A DNA stretch of 64,000 bases from Microbulbifer harenosus (GTDB lineage: Bacteria > Pseudomonadota > Gammaproteobacteria > Pseudomonadales > Cellvibrionaceae), in contig NZ_VANI01000016.1 in NCBI RefSeq assembly GCF_005771435.1, positions 151,455-215,454 on the forward strand. Direction: 5' to 3'. The first letter of the stretch is position 1; every line of letters starts with the position of its first letter. This document shows, piece after piece, positions 1-8,394 of the stretch. The position numbers and the translations under genes are program-made. Below the pieces are notes generated by a model that was given only the letters and a program-made list of their open reading frames with translations, was not told where the DNA came from and searched no databases.

Positions 1-167
1 ATCTCGACGCCTATCCGGACTGGGATATACCCGCCACAGTGATCGCGATCATTCCCACCGCCGATCGCGCCAAGGCCACGGTACAGGTGCGTATCGGTAT
101 CGACAGTAAGGATTCGAGAATTCTGCCGGATATGGGTGTGAAAGTAGCCTTTCTCCGCAACGAATAG
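1..167 (+). CDS. HlyD/MacA-like periplasmic adaptor, C-terminal fragment
   Basis: The 3' end of a gene that begins before the window; reading frame 3 stays open from base 3 to the TAG at 165-167. The visible 54 residues include the stretch VIAIIPTADRAKATVQVRIG and end in MGVKVAFLRNE. This resembles the membrane-proximal C-terminal end of periplasmic adaptor (membrane fusion) subunits. It lies directly upstream of an ABC ATPase and two FtsX-type permeases, the usual company of MacA-like adaptors. The family call rests on this short tail plus context, so it is moderate. Confidence 0.6.
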   Translation, partial: LDAYPDWDIPATVIAIIPTADRAKATVQVRIGIDSKDSRILPDMGVKVAFLRNE

Positions 168-225
168 TGGTTGTCAACCACCACGCCGCAAACAAATAAA
201 CAGAAAATTGATCGAGGGTTTGAAG

Positions 226-921
226 ATGTCACAGGAAGCGCTGTTTGAACTCAAGCAGGTGGAAAAGAGTTTCGTCAAAGGCAAGGAAACGATATCCATC
301 TTCAACGATCTCAACATGACGATCGACCGCGGTGATTTTCTTGCCATCATGGGTCCCTCCGGCTCCGGCAAGACCACTCTGCTAAATATGCTCGGTGGCG
401 TCGACCAACCCAGTGGTGGTGAAATCTGGTTCGACGGTGCGCGCATGGACAATCTGAGTGAAAGCAAGCTCACCCAGTGGCGCGCCCACAACATCGGTTT
501 TATTTTCCAGTTCTACAACCTCATGCCGATGCTGAATGCAGCACGCAATGTCGAACTGCCGCTGCTGCTTACCAGACTCTCGCGCTCCCAGCGCAAACGC
601 AGTGTAGAAGCGGCACTGGCACTGGTGGGTCTCTCCGACCGCGCAAAACACATGACCAGTGAAATGTCTGGTGGCCAGCAGCAGCGTGTCGCCATTGCGC
701 GCGCTATCGTTTCCGATCCGAAACTGATCCTGTGTGACGAGCCCACCGGTGACCTCGACCGCACTACCGCCGATGAAATTCTTGAAATGCTGCAACTGCT
801 CAACCGCGACCACGGAAAGACCATCGTCATGGTCACCCACGACCCGGCGGCCGCCTCCTATGCCAGACAGACCGTGCACCTCGACAAAGGAAAATTCGTG
901 CACAAGGAAGTGCTGGCATGA
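226..921 (+). CDS. ABC transporter ATP-binding protein, MacB/LolD type
   Basis: A 231-residue ATPase that would power the two permeases encoded next. Visible motifs are Walker [10 protein letters not shown] with Lys49, the signature [14 protein letters not shown], Walker [13 protein letters not shown] and the H-loop MVTHD. Length and motifs fit the LolD/MacB/FtsE group that drives FtsX-type permeases. I chose ATG 226, which has GAGGG about 8 bases upstream, over an in-frame TTG at 208. The stop overlaps the next start in an ATGA, so translation is probably coupled. The substrate cannot be told from the sequence; export of a drug, peptide or lipid is possible. Confidence 0.9.
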   Translation: MSQEALFELKQVEKSFVKGKETISIFNDLNMTIDRGDFLAIMGPSGSGKTTLLNMLGGVDQPSGGEIWFDGARMDNLSESKLTQWRAHNIGFIFQFYNLMPMLNAARNVELPLLLTRLSRSQRKRSVEAALALVGLSDRAKHMTSEMSGGQQQRVAIARAIVSDPKLILCDEPTGDLDRTTADEILEMLQLLNRDHGKTIVMVTHDPAAASYARQTVHLDKGKFVHKEVLA

Positions 922-2075
922 ACGATCTCTACCTCATCTACAAAAACATGACACGCAAACCTCTGCGACTGTTTTTGACCTGCTTCGCAATCTTTATCGC
1001 GTTTCTGATTTTCAGTGCGGTGACAACACTGAAAAGCGCACTGGATTCCGGTGTGGACCTCGCCGCAGACGATCGCCTGGTGGTGGTGAATAGCATCAAT
1101 TTTACCCAGCCGCTTCCCATCGCCTATTACCAAAAAGTTGCTGCGATTGAAGGCGTAAAGGAAGTCACCCACCTGAACTGGTTCGGCGGTTTTTATCAGG
1201 ACGCAAAAAACCAGATCATTACCATGGCGGTGGAACCGGAATCCTATCTACGGGTATATAACGAAGTGGTGGTTATCCCGGAGCAAAAATCCGCCTGGCT
1301 GCAGACGCGCCAGGGTATTTTGATCGGGAGAAAGCTGGCGGAAACCCAGGGCTGGAAGATCGGCGACAAGATTCCGCTGTCTTCGAATATTTTTTCCCAC
1401 AAGGACGGCGGCCACAGCTGGGAATTTGTGGTCAGCGGCATTTTTGACGGTGTCGACGAGAATTACGATACCCGCTACGCCGTATTCCACTACAAGTATT
1501 TTATGGAAACCCAGACCTTCGGCGGCGACTGGATCGGCTGGATGACACTGGTGACCCAGGACCCATCCATCAACCAGCAGGTCGCGGACGTCATCGACGC
1601 CACCTTTGCCAATTCCCAGGCAGAAACCGACACCAGTACGGAAAAAGCCTTCAACAAAGCGTTTATCGAACAGATCGGCAACATCGGCCTGATTATTTTC
1701 GGTGTTGTGTTCATGGCGTTTTTCACCATTCTTATCGTGGTCGGCAATACCATGGCACTGGCGGTGCGTGAGCGCACCGGTGAAATCGCGGTGCTGAAGA
1801 CCCTAGGTTTTTCGGCACCGCGGGTATTCGGTATGGTGTTGGTGGAATCGCTGCTGGTGGCGCTGATCGGCGGGTTTCTCGGCCTCGCCATGGGTTGGCT
1901 GATCATCGAGGGTGCCAAGTCATCCATGGCGCAGTTCCTGCCGAATCTCGCCATGGGTGGTGACATCGTCGCCCAGGCGGTGCTGTATATGATCCTGCTG
2001 GGACTGGTGACCGGGCTTGTGCCCGCCTACAACGCCCTGCGTCTTAACATCATCACCGCCTTTAATCGGAGCTGA
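918..2075 (+). CDS. ABC transporter permease, FtsX domain (first of two)
   Basis: A 385-residue inner-membrane permease. It has one N-terminal membrane helix (about residues 17-38), a large periplasmic domain (about 40-260), and three C-terminal helices carrying the FtsX core, including AVRERTGEIAVLKTLGFS. This is the MacB-like permease layout without a fused ATPase, which is supplied by the overlapping upstream gene. The ATGA overlap at 918-921 fixes the start. It ends 4 bases before the second permease, so the pair probably forms a heterodimer. Confidence 0.88.
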   Translation: MNDLYLIYKNMTRKPLRLFLTCFAIFIAFLIFSAVTTLKSALDSGVDLAADDRLVVVNSINFTQPLPIAYYQKVAAIEGVKEVTHLNWFGGFYQDAKNQIITMAVEPESYLRVYNEVVVIPEQKSAWLQTRQGILIGRKLAETQGWKIGDKIPLSSNIFSHKDGGHSWEFVVSGIFDGVDENYDTRYAVFHYKYFMETQTFGGDWIGWMTLVTQDPSINQQVADVIDATFANSQAETDTSTEKAFNKAFIEQIGNIGLIIFGVVFMAFFTILIVVGNTMALAVRERTGEIAVLKTLGFSAPRVFGMVLVESLLVALIGGFLGLAMGWLIIEGAKSSMAQFLPNLAMGGDIVAQAVLYMILLGLVTGLVPAYNALRLNIITAFNRS

Positions 2076-2079
2076 CACC

Positions 2080-3270
2080 ATGACCTCACTTTTTGCCCAG
2101 ATCGGCACCGTGGCGATGATGAATATCCGCAGCCTGCCGCGACGCCTGTGGATGTCGCTGGCGATGGTGCTCGCCTCCGCCGTGGTAGTGGCTATCCTGC
2201 TGGCATTTCTTGCCATGGCCAAAGGGTTTGAATCCACCATGAACAGTGCCGGCTCCGATCGCGTCGCGGTAATGATGCGCGAGGGATCCGCAGCGGAAAT
2301 CAACAGCGTGATCACCCGCGAACAGGTCAACCTGATTGAGGAGTCTCCCGGTATTGCACGCGATACAGAGGGCGCACCGCTGGTATCGCCGGAACTCTAT
2401 GTAATCGTCGACGGCCTGAAAAAATCCTCGGCCACCAAAGCGAATATCCCGCTGCGCGGTATTAACACTACGGGCATGGCAATGCGCGGCAACATGCAAC
2501 TGGTAGAGGGACGCATGTTCACTGCCGGTACCAACGAACTGATCGTGGGCACCGGCGTGTTGCGCGAGTTCGATGGCTTCGCCCTCGGTGAGGAAGTGCG
2601 CTTCGGCAAGAATGTGTGGACCGTTGTGGGGGTATTTACCACAGGCGGTAATGTGTTCGAGAGCGAGCTGTGGGCGGACGTTAAGGTGATCCAGAGTCAC
2701 TACGACCGCGGCAGCAGCTACCAGACCATTCGAGCACAGTTGGAGACACCGGGAGACATCAGCGGCCTGGAAAAAACCATCGAGCTAGAGCCGCGCCTCA
2801 ATCTGGAGGTACAAACCGAAAGCGCCTACTTCGCCGCCCAGGGAAAACAGCTGGAATACATGGCCATTTTCGGCCGCGTGATCAGCGCTATTATGGCCCT
2901 CGGCGCGCTCGCCGGCGCACTCAACACCATGTATACCTCGGTGGCCGACCGCGCCAAGGAGATCGCCACCCTGCGCACCCTCGGCTTCAGCAACCTGTCC
3001 GCGTTCTGCGGCACCATGATCGAAGCCCTGGTACTGTCCGCCGCCGGAGGCCTGCTCGGCTCCGCCGCCGCCTTCCTGTTCTTCGACGGACTGAGCGCCT
3101 CAACCCTCGGCGGCAGCTTTACCCAGGTGGTGTTCAGTTTTGAGATGTCCCCAGACCTGTTCGCCCAGGGCGCGCAACTGGCACTGCTGATCGGCTTCAC
3201 CAGCGGTTTCTTCCCCGCCTGGCGCGCCGCGCGGCTGCCGGTAATTGTGGCATTTCGCGCGGCGACCTGA
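2080..3270 (+). CDS. ABC transporter permease, FtsX domain (second of two)
   Basis: A 396-residue permease with the same plan as its neighbour: an N-terminal helix near residues 25-45, a periplasmic domain, and three C-terminal helices with the FtsX signature SVADRAKEIATLRTLGFS. ATG 2080 is preferred because CGGAG lies just upstream and the gene then starts 4 bases after the previous stop; an upstream in-frame start at 2017 would overlap the first permease by 59 bases. It closes the adaptor-ATPase-permease-permease operon. A palindrome at 3306-3373 follows and could end transcription. Confidence 0.87.
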   Translation: MTSLFAQIGTVAMMNIRSLPRRLWMSLAMVLASAVVVAILLAFLAMAKGFESTMNSAGSDRVAVMMREGSAAEINSVITREQVNLIEESPGIARDTEGAPLVSPELYVIVDGLKKSSATKANIPLRGINTTGMAMRGNMQLVEGRMFTAGTNELIVGTGVLREFDGFALGEEVRFGKNVWTVVGVFTTGGNVFESELWADVKVIQSHYDRGSSYQTIRAQLETPGDISGLEKTIELEPRLNLEVQTESAYFAAQGKQLEYMAIFGRVISAIMALGALAGALNTMYTSVADRAKEIATLRTLGFSNLSAFCGTMIEALVLSAAGGLLGSAAAFLFFDGLSASTLGGSFTQVVFSFEMSPDLFAQGAQLALLIGFTSGFFPAWRAARLPVIVAFRAAT

Positions 3271-3305
3271 TCGGCAACTACTTCATCTTTTACATATGTA
3301 AACGT

Positions 3306-3373
3306 GGTGTTCAGAATTCTGTGTCATCTCTTTTCGGTCACTGTTAAAGAAATGACACAGAGTTTTGAACACC
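3306..3373. repeat. 68-bp imperfect palindrome, possible IS256-type end pair (MITE-like)
   Basis: The left arm GGTGTTCAGAATTCTGTGTC and the reverse complement of the right arm, GGTGTTCAAAACTCTGTGTC, match over about 24 bases with 3 differences around a loop of about 20 bases. There is no open reading frame between them. The arm sequence recalls terminal inverted repeats of IS256-family (mutator) elements, but that is from memory. It lies between two convergent genes, so it could also end transcription in both directions. Confidence 0.5.
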
Positions 3374-3516
3374 CTCGGCTCATGAAAAATCCGGGCTAGC
3401 AGTCTGTCCGCCCGCAGATACAGGGAAGGGGTCCGCCGACGGCTTTCCTGAAGAATGTATTGAAGACCAACTCGCTATTGGAACCCACCTCCAAGAATTA
3501 CCCTCGTAAAATCTGT

Positions 3517-5718
3517 TTACTGTGACAGTACAAGCCCTTGCGCGGTGCCGGAATCGTAAACCACTATGCTCCCAGGCCACTGTGACAGATAGTAAAGGCC
3601 GGTATCCGGGTCCACGGCTACATCACCATTGCCATGAGAACCCGATGGCAGTTGTCGCTCTCGGTCGCCCGTTTCCAAGTCCACGAACACCATACCGCCA
3701 TGGCCATGGTAATCTTTCACAACAAGCTTATTGCGCACCGGATCCAGGCGTATCTGCCACGGCATCACAATAGGCGGCCCGCCACCAATGCTGTCGCTGT
3801 CACTGGAAAAAATCTCGCGATCACCGCTCCGCAGATCCACTCGATAGATTCTGCTCTGCTCCACATCCGTCACATAGGCAATCGAATGATTGGGATGCAG
3901 AGCCACAGATGATGGTTCCCCCCATTCCGGCCCCTCCCCTTTTGCACCAGGCTGACTGGCAAGACTTCTGTTGCCAGTTTGCAAATCAACCGCAAAAAGT
4001 GCACCAGACCCATCCACCACATACAAAACCGCAGCCTCGTCATCCAATTCGATCCCCAAGGGACCGCTGAACACAGGCCCCAGACCGGCGCCGTTGCCTG
4101 AAATAAATTTGCGGTTTCCGGTTTCGGGATCGACCTCCACGATTGCCGCAGTCCAATAACTGTTGTCACTGGCATATATCTTTCCATCGCGGCCACTTAC
4201 TGCAAGATCCCGGAAGTAGGAGTCTGTACTGCCTTCCCCTTTCAGATCACTGGTTATTATATGTCTGTCGCCGGAAACCGGATCGACCGCCATGATTTCC
4301 GGCATATAAGAAACGGCCAGGCCATTGATGTACAGAAGTCGGTTGTGGACCTTGTCGAATCGTATCGAAGCGGGCGAATCATTGGCGGGTCCGGAGCCAC
4401 GCTCCGGTGGCGTAATGCGGGCTCTTTTACCATTTTCTATGTCGATTGCAATTAGCTGATGGGATGCGCAACTCAGATAGAGCTGGCCTCGTTCGCTATC
4501 CAGAGCCATCCCGTAGAAGTCAACCATAAGATTGGATTCCAGCGAGTCCTGTCGCCCGGAGCCGGACACCAGCCGTTTTTCCCCGCTAACGAGATCCACT
4601 TCGGTAATCTCGTCCCAGTCAAAGCTGAGATAGGCCTTTTCGGCATTTTCATCGACAACAAGGCCATCAGCGTAGGACAGGTATTCACCATCCGTCTCGC
4701 CACTGGACACCAGACGTCTGTCGCCAGTGTTTTTGTCTATTTCCACCAGACGGTAGTTTGCGGAGTCGTAGGCAAACAATCTGCCATTGGCAGCTGCAAT
4801 AGCTACCCTGTAACTAAAATCAGGGCCTGTGCCCATCCCGTTACCTGACACCAAATTGCGTGCACCAGTAGTCAGATCAACGGAATAAACAGCCTTGTAA
4901 GGAGCTGCATAAATAAACAAGGCGCCGGTGGAATTATCCAGTGTAATCCAGGCGTCGGAATCCGATATTTCCACGTCATTGCTACCGTCCCAGGAAACCA
5001 TGTTATCCGGGGCCGGACCCAGGCTCACTTCTAAGACGTCACCATCACCCGTCAATGCATAGAGCTGGCCACTGCTTCTACTGAATGCAAATTGCCGATA
5101 TCTGTTGTCGTATTCCTGGTAACGGCTAAAGTAGCTCCGGCTGCCATTTTGCACATTCGTAGCTATTACGCCGGAATAATAGCCATCGATTGTGGCACTA
5201 TTAAAAACCCTTCCATCTATTGGATCATAGGCAATTTGACCGCACACAGATTCTCTGTAATGTGGAAAAACAGACACTGCTCTGGTAGCCGCTCGCTCAG
5301 TGATGTTGCCATTGACATCCTCAACCCTGACCACCAACTCGTTGTCCGATCCTGACTCAAGAGACACCTCGGCTATCCAACTTTGGAAACCGTTAACGGA
5401 GGTAGCCTCGACACCGCTTACCCATACTGACTTTACACCAAAGTCGTCGGCAGCTTTACCTCTCACCGTGACAGATCCGGGATTGGATTTCAGGCCATCC
5501 ATATGAGGGAAGTCTATGCTCGCAGTCGGGGGGCTGGTGTCCGCTGTTCCTCCGCTGGAGCTGGAGGAACTACTACTGCTGCTGGAACCACCACTGCTGG
5601 AAGAGCTGCTACCACTAGTCCCTGTCCCGTCGTTGCCGCCACTACCTGAGCCACCACCACAGGCGGACAGACTCAGGACAAGAAAAATCACCAACACCAC
5701 ACGACTCAACCAGATCAT
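3517..5718 (-). CDS. Lipoprotein with poly-Ser linker, Ig-like domain and beta-propeller repeats
   Basis: A 733-residue predicted lipoprotein. The signal peptide MIWLSRVVLVIFLVLSLSAC ends in the lipobox LSAC, so lipidation would be on Cys20. A Gly/Ser linker with a long serine run follows, then an Ig-like domain (SVTVRGKAADDFGVKSVWV), then many repeats of about 45 residues with cores such as VDLQTGNRSLAS and VDLRSGDREIFSS, as in NHL/SMP-30-like beta-propellers. Poly-Ser linkers are typical of Cellvibrionales surface proteins. ATG 5718 has GGGG about 8 bases upstream and starts exactly at the signal peptide; upstream starts at 5760 and 5835 would bury it. Function unknown; a binding or scaffold role at the cell surface is an inference. 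Confidence 0.78.
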   Translation of the reverse strand: MIWLSRVVLVIFLVLSLSACGGGSGSGGNDGTGTSGSSSSSSGGSSSSSSSSSSSGGTADTSPPTASIDFPHMDGLKSNPGSVTVRGKAADDFGVKSVWVSGVEATSVNGFQSWIAEVSLESGSDNELVVRVEDVNGNITERAATRAVSVFPHYRESVCGQIAYDPIDGRVFNSATIDGYYSGVIATNVQNGSRSYFSRYQEYDNRYRQFAFSRSSGQLYALTGDGDVLEVSLGPAPDNMVSWDGSNDVEISDSDAWITLDNSTGALFIYAAPYKAVYSVDLTTGARNLVSGNGMGTGPDFSYRVAIAAANGRLFAYDSANYRLVEIDKNTGDRRLVSSGETDGEYLSYADGLVVDENAEKAYLSFDWDEITEVDLVSGEKRLVSGSGRQDSLESNLMVDFYGMALDSERGQLYLSCASHQLIAIDIENGKRARITPPERGSGPANDSPASIRFDKVHNRLLYINGLAVSYMPEIMAVDPVSGDRHIITSDLKGEGSTDSYFRDLAVSGRDGKIYASDNSYWTAAIVEVDPETGNRKFISGNGAGLGPVFSGPLGIELDDEAAVLYVVDGSGALFAVDLQTGNRSLASQPGAKGEGPEWGEPSSVALHPNHSIAYVTDVEQSRIYRVDLRSGDREIFSSDSDSIGGGPPIVMPWQIRLDPVRNKLVVKDYHGHGGMVFVDLETGDRERQLPSGSHGNGDVAVDPDTGLYYLSQWPGSIVVYDSGTAQGLVLSQ

Positions 5719-5792
5719 GAATTTATCCCCAAGATTCAGCACGAACGTTCTTTTTATCATCAATGACAAAGTCTTATTTGTGGCACGAGTAA

Positions 5793-5876
5793 GCCGGCGC
5801 CGAGCCCATTGATACCTGCGTCCCCAGAGACACAACTACCGCGCGGCTTATGCCAGTCGTAACGCTCGGCGCCGGC
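5793..5876. repeat. Inverted repeat with 13-bp perfect arms
   Basis: Arms GCCGGCGCCGAGC (5793-5805) and GCTCGGCGCCGGC (5864-5876) are exact reverse complements separated by 58 bases. It lies upstream of the lipoprotein gene and may be a leader structure or a mobile repeat. I do not recognise it. Confidence 0.5.
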
Positions 5877-6061
5877 ACTCTCCACAACGGAGAAATGCAT
5901 CGCCTTGCACCTAAATTGCAAAGGAAAATTATCAGCGCTAATCCACCATGTAAACGTTTTCACAATTACACGCCATTACAGATCGTGATCGTTTTATAGG
6001 TGAGTCAAGAAATCAGGTTGAAATTGAATTGTTTTGGCGGGTTTTGGAACGGAAAGCTCGA

Positions 6062-6163
6062 GTGACCGGAGAAAAGGATGACCTCGCCGCCGGAGAGGTC
6101 TGGCTCCTAGTCCGATAGCACGCCGACGGCGCCAGAAGCGCATATTTCGCCGCCCAGGGCGCG
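6062..6163 (-). pseudogene. Remnant of an LpxL-like acyltransferase gene
   Basis: Read on the minus strand from 6163, the 34 codons align without gaps to an internal segment of the intact acyltransferase at 8386-9279. VGVLSD, then a TAG in place of Gln, then EPDLSGG corresponds to VGVLPDQEPELSGG; RAL at the start and GH at the end also match. By eye about 18 of 34 positions are identical, and the DNA matches well around GCCGCCGGAGAG. It begins immediately after the MATE stop codon and in the same frame. A partial duplication or recombination followed by decay is the simplest reading. Confidence 0.7.
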
Positions 6164-7555
6164 CTACACCGTATCTGCGGCGGTATAAAACAGACCCAGA
6201 CGGTACTGGTGCCGCTGTGCGCGGTGAAACAATACGCCCAGCGTGAGCAACAGGGCCAGCCCCTCCGCGACCGGACCGGCAAGCCAGATTCCGGTTTCAC
6301 CAAACTTCATAGGCAGCAGAAATACCAGCGGCAGCGCAAATAGGTAGGTTTTTGACAGGCTTAAAAAGCTGGCGCGCGCGGCATCACCAATACTTTGGAA
6401 AAACATATTGATCATCATTAACGGCCCCAGCAAGAAAAGTGCGAGCGTGGAAATAGGCAGAATGCGGGCAACTTCTTTGGCGATATCTACATCGTCAACA
6501 AACCAATATCCAAAGCGATCTTTTATCAGCCATATCAAGGCCTCGATCAGCAGGCAGTAAATCAGGGCGGATAGAATCGCAATTTTTATCCCGCTGTTGG
6601 TGCGCTGGAATTTTTTCGCACCAACGTTGTTTCCGGTGATGCTTTGAAATGCCATGCTTAGACCCAGGAGTGGCAAAAATACAAAGGTCATCAGGCGAGT
6701 AATAATTCCGTAGGCACCCACCGTGGTTGCGTAGTCTCCTTGGTTCCAGATTTGCAGGTTGTACAGTATTGCCGCTGACGACAGTGCCAACCCAACGTAT
6801 GTCAGGCTCGACGGCGCGCCAAGTGCGAGAAATTCCTTCCAGCGGCTTCGCGCAAGTGAAAACTGCACTACCTGAATATTCACAGGACTTTTTTTCTTTC
6901 GGCGAAAATTGAATACCACCAGCAAAGACAGCAACTGAGCCACTACCGTACCGTAGGCGGAACCTGCCACACCCATATTTAGTTGCGCAATAAATATGTA
7001 ATTGAGTACGCCGTTGAACAGCACGGAAGCCAGCGATATCAGCGCCATAAAACCGACCTGTCCCTCACAACGCAGTGAGTCGCCGTTAATGTTAAGGATG
7101 AACATCAACGGCGAGCACAAAACAAGTATTGAAATATACGTGTAACTCATGTGCGCCAATTCAGCGGAACCACCGTTTGCCAGCAGTGCCGCCTCTTTCC
7201 CGAACATCAGAAACAGTGCGATAAGTATCAGACACACCAGTAGCGACAAACTAATGGCTTGCGCAAATGCTTCCCTCGCTGCCGGCTTATCGCCGGCACC
7301 CAGTATGCGCGCCATAACACTCGCGAAGCCATTTGAAACCAGAGTAGATAAAGCGACGACCAACATCACTGCGGGGAACATTGACGTTACCGCCGTCAGC
7401 GCGTCGGCACCGACAAAAATTCCCAGAAAGTAGGCATCCACCAGATTGAAGGATCCGTTCACCAGCATTATCAAAATGATGGGCGCCGCAGTTTTTGCAA
7501 AAACCGAGCCGAGGGATCCGCTTAAGAATTTGTTGTCTTCTCTGCGTTCAGTCAT
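6164..7555 (-). CDS. MATE family multidrug/cation-coupled exporter
   Basis: A 463-residue polytopic membrane protein of the MATE family. It shows two homologous six-helix halves, with features such as GSFNLVDAYFLGIFVGADAL near the N-terminus and GLSMAFQSITGNNVGAKK in the second half. ATG 7555 overlaps the end of the DUF2239 gene by 8 bases, so the two are co-transcribed and probably translationally coupled; a longer in-frame start at 7693 lies inside that gene and is rejected. MATE proteins expel cationic drugs or metabolites using Na+ or H+ gradients; the substrate here is unknown. An lpxL-like remnant starts right after its stop, so the 3' end may be a recombination junction. Confidence 0.88.
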   Translation of the reverse strand: MTERREDNKFLSGSLGSVFAKTAAPIILIMLVNGSFNLVDAYFLGIFVGADALTAVTSMFPAVMLVVALSTLVSNGFASVMARILGAGDKPAAREAFAQAISLSLLVCLILIALFLMFGKEAALLANGGSAELAHMSYTYISILVLCSPLMFILNINGDSLRCEGQVGFMALISLASVLFNGVLNYIFIAQLNMGVAGSAYGTVVAQLLSLLVVFNFRRKKKSPVNIQVVQFSLARSRWKEFLALGAPSSLTYVGLALSSAAILYNLQIWNQGDYATTVGAYGIITRLMTFVFLPLLGLSMAFQSITGNNVGAKKFQRTNSGIKIAILSALIYCLLIEALIWLIKDRFGYWFVDDVDIAKEVARILPISTLALFLLGPLMMINMFFQSIGDAARASFLSLSKTYLFALPLVFLLPMKFGETGIWLAGPVAEGLALLLTLGVLFHRAQRHQYRLGLFYTAADTV

Positions 7556-8117
7556 CGTTTTTTTCCCGGTGCAGCGCGCCGATGGCGTCAAATTTCTCCA
7601 CCAGTAGCTGTTGGATATCCTCGGGCCAAGTGCCAATTGCAGACTCAAAACCCCGTTTGCTATTGCGATACAGCGCGCGCGCCGCCTCTTCAAACCCGGG
7701 CTCGTCCGCGAGCACCGACATCAAACCGTACAGTTGATTCTGCTGCATACTGATGCGCTCTTCGGTGGAGGCACTTTTCATTGCGCTATCCACCAGCCGC
7801 CGCAATGTCACCGAGGCACCGCCGCGCTGGGTTGCCAGCCAGTCCCAGTGCCGGGGCAGCAGAGTCACCTCTCTTGGGATAACCCCAAGCTTCGGGCGAC
7901 CGCGCTTGTTGGTGCCCGGCGCTCCTGCACCGGGCAAATTGTCGATGACGCTTTGTGCATCGCCGTGCCAATCGAGATCGACGCGTTTGCAGGTCTCCAG
8001 TTCAAACACCACTGGCTCGATATCGCCGCCGATGGCTTTGGTCTGGCGCACGATGGCCTCCAGGTCCCCTCTCGCAATCAGCGCCTTGTCGTGTATCGCG
8101 ACATACTCCCCTGCCAT
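7548..8117 (-). CDS. DUF2239 family protein
   Basis: A 189-residue soluble protein. The segment KRGRPKLGVIPREVTLLPRH followed by WDWLATQRGGASVTLRRLVD is what I associate with DUF2239, a family of unknown function; the basic RGRPK motif followed by a helical region suggests possible DNA binding. It is the first gene of a two-gene operon with a MATE exporter (8-base overlap). The start ATG 8117 is preceded by GGAGAGAG, and the promoter just upstream contains a palindromic operator. Function unknown; a link to the exporter is inferred only from the operon. Confidence 0.72.
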   Translation of the reverse strand: MAGEYVAIHDKALIARGDLEAIVRQTKAIGGDIEPVVFELETCKRVDLDWHGDAQSVIDNLPGAGAPGTNKRGRPKLGVIPREVTLLPRHWDWLATQRGGASVTLRRLVDSAMKSASTEERISMQQNQLYGLMSVLADEPGFEEAARALYRNSKRGFESAIGTWPEDIQQLLVEKFDAIGALHREKNDD

Positions 8118-8149
8118 GATTTCTCTCTCCGAATCCGCTATGTGAATTG

Positions 8150-8200
8150 ATTATTACCCGGATATTAATAATGGTCAATTTACCCGGGTAAAATAATTGC
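8150..8200 (-). promoter_or_regulatory. Promoter with TTACCCGGGTAA operator for DUF2239-MATE operon
   Basis: On the minus strand a -35 TTGACC (8173-8178) is followed after 16 bases by TAATAA. The perfect 12-bp palindrome TTACCCGGGTAA (8180-8191) lies just upstream of the -35, and a second partial copy containing TTACCCGG (8154-8161) covers the spacer/-10 region. Two sites in this position suit repression by a dimeric regulator such as a TetR-type protein; no regulator gene is adjacent. Confidence 0.55.
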
Positions 8201-8374
8201 TCATCGCCTGTACACAGGCAGGGTTCAAGGGGCGCGCTTTGCCACCAAATAGAAAGAATTCGGGAAGATACCCGCCAGGGCGACTGCACGGGGCCTCGCG
8301 CAACGAGGCTCCGTTATGAGGGAGGGGCTAGGGAGGAGTTAAAAAGAAGGAAGAAGAAGGATATGCAGGAAAAA

Positions 8375-8394
8375 CGCCGCTCCAATCAGCGGCG
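8375..8394 (-). terminator. Rho-independent terminator of the LpxL-type gene
   Basis: Stem CGCCGCT / AGCGGCG with a 6-base loop, followed on the minus strand by TTTTT. The stem overlaps the stop codon at 8386-8388. Confidence 0.85.

Larger units (their letters stand above)
5719..6163. other. Intergenic region between lipoprotein and MATE genes
   Basis: This 445-base stretch has no intact gene. It holds the 13-bp-arm inverted repeat (5793-5876), an AT-rich section around 5890-6030 that probably carries the lipoprotein promoter, and a decayed lpxL-like fragment (6062-6163). Confidence 0.7.
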
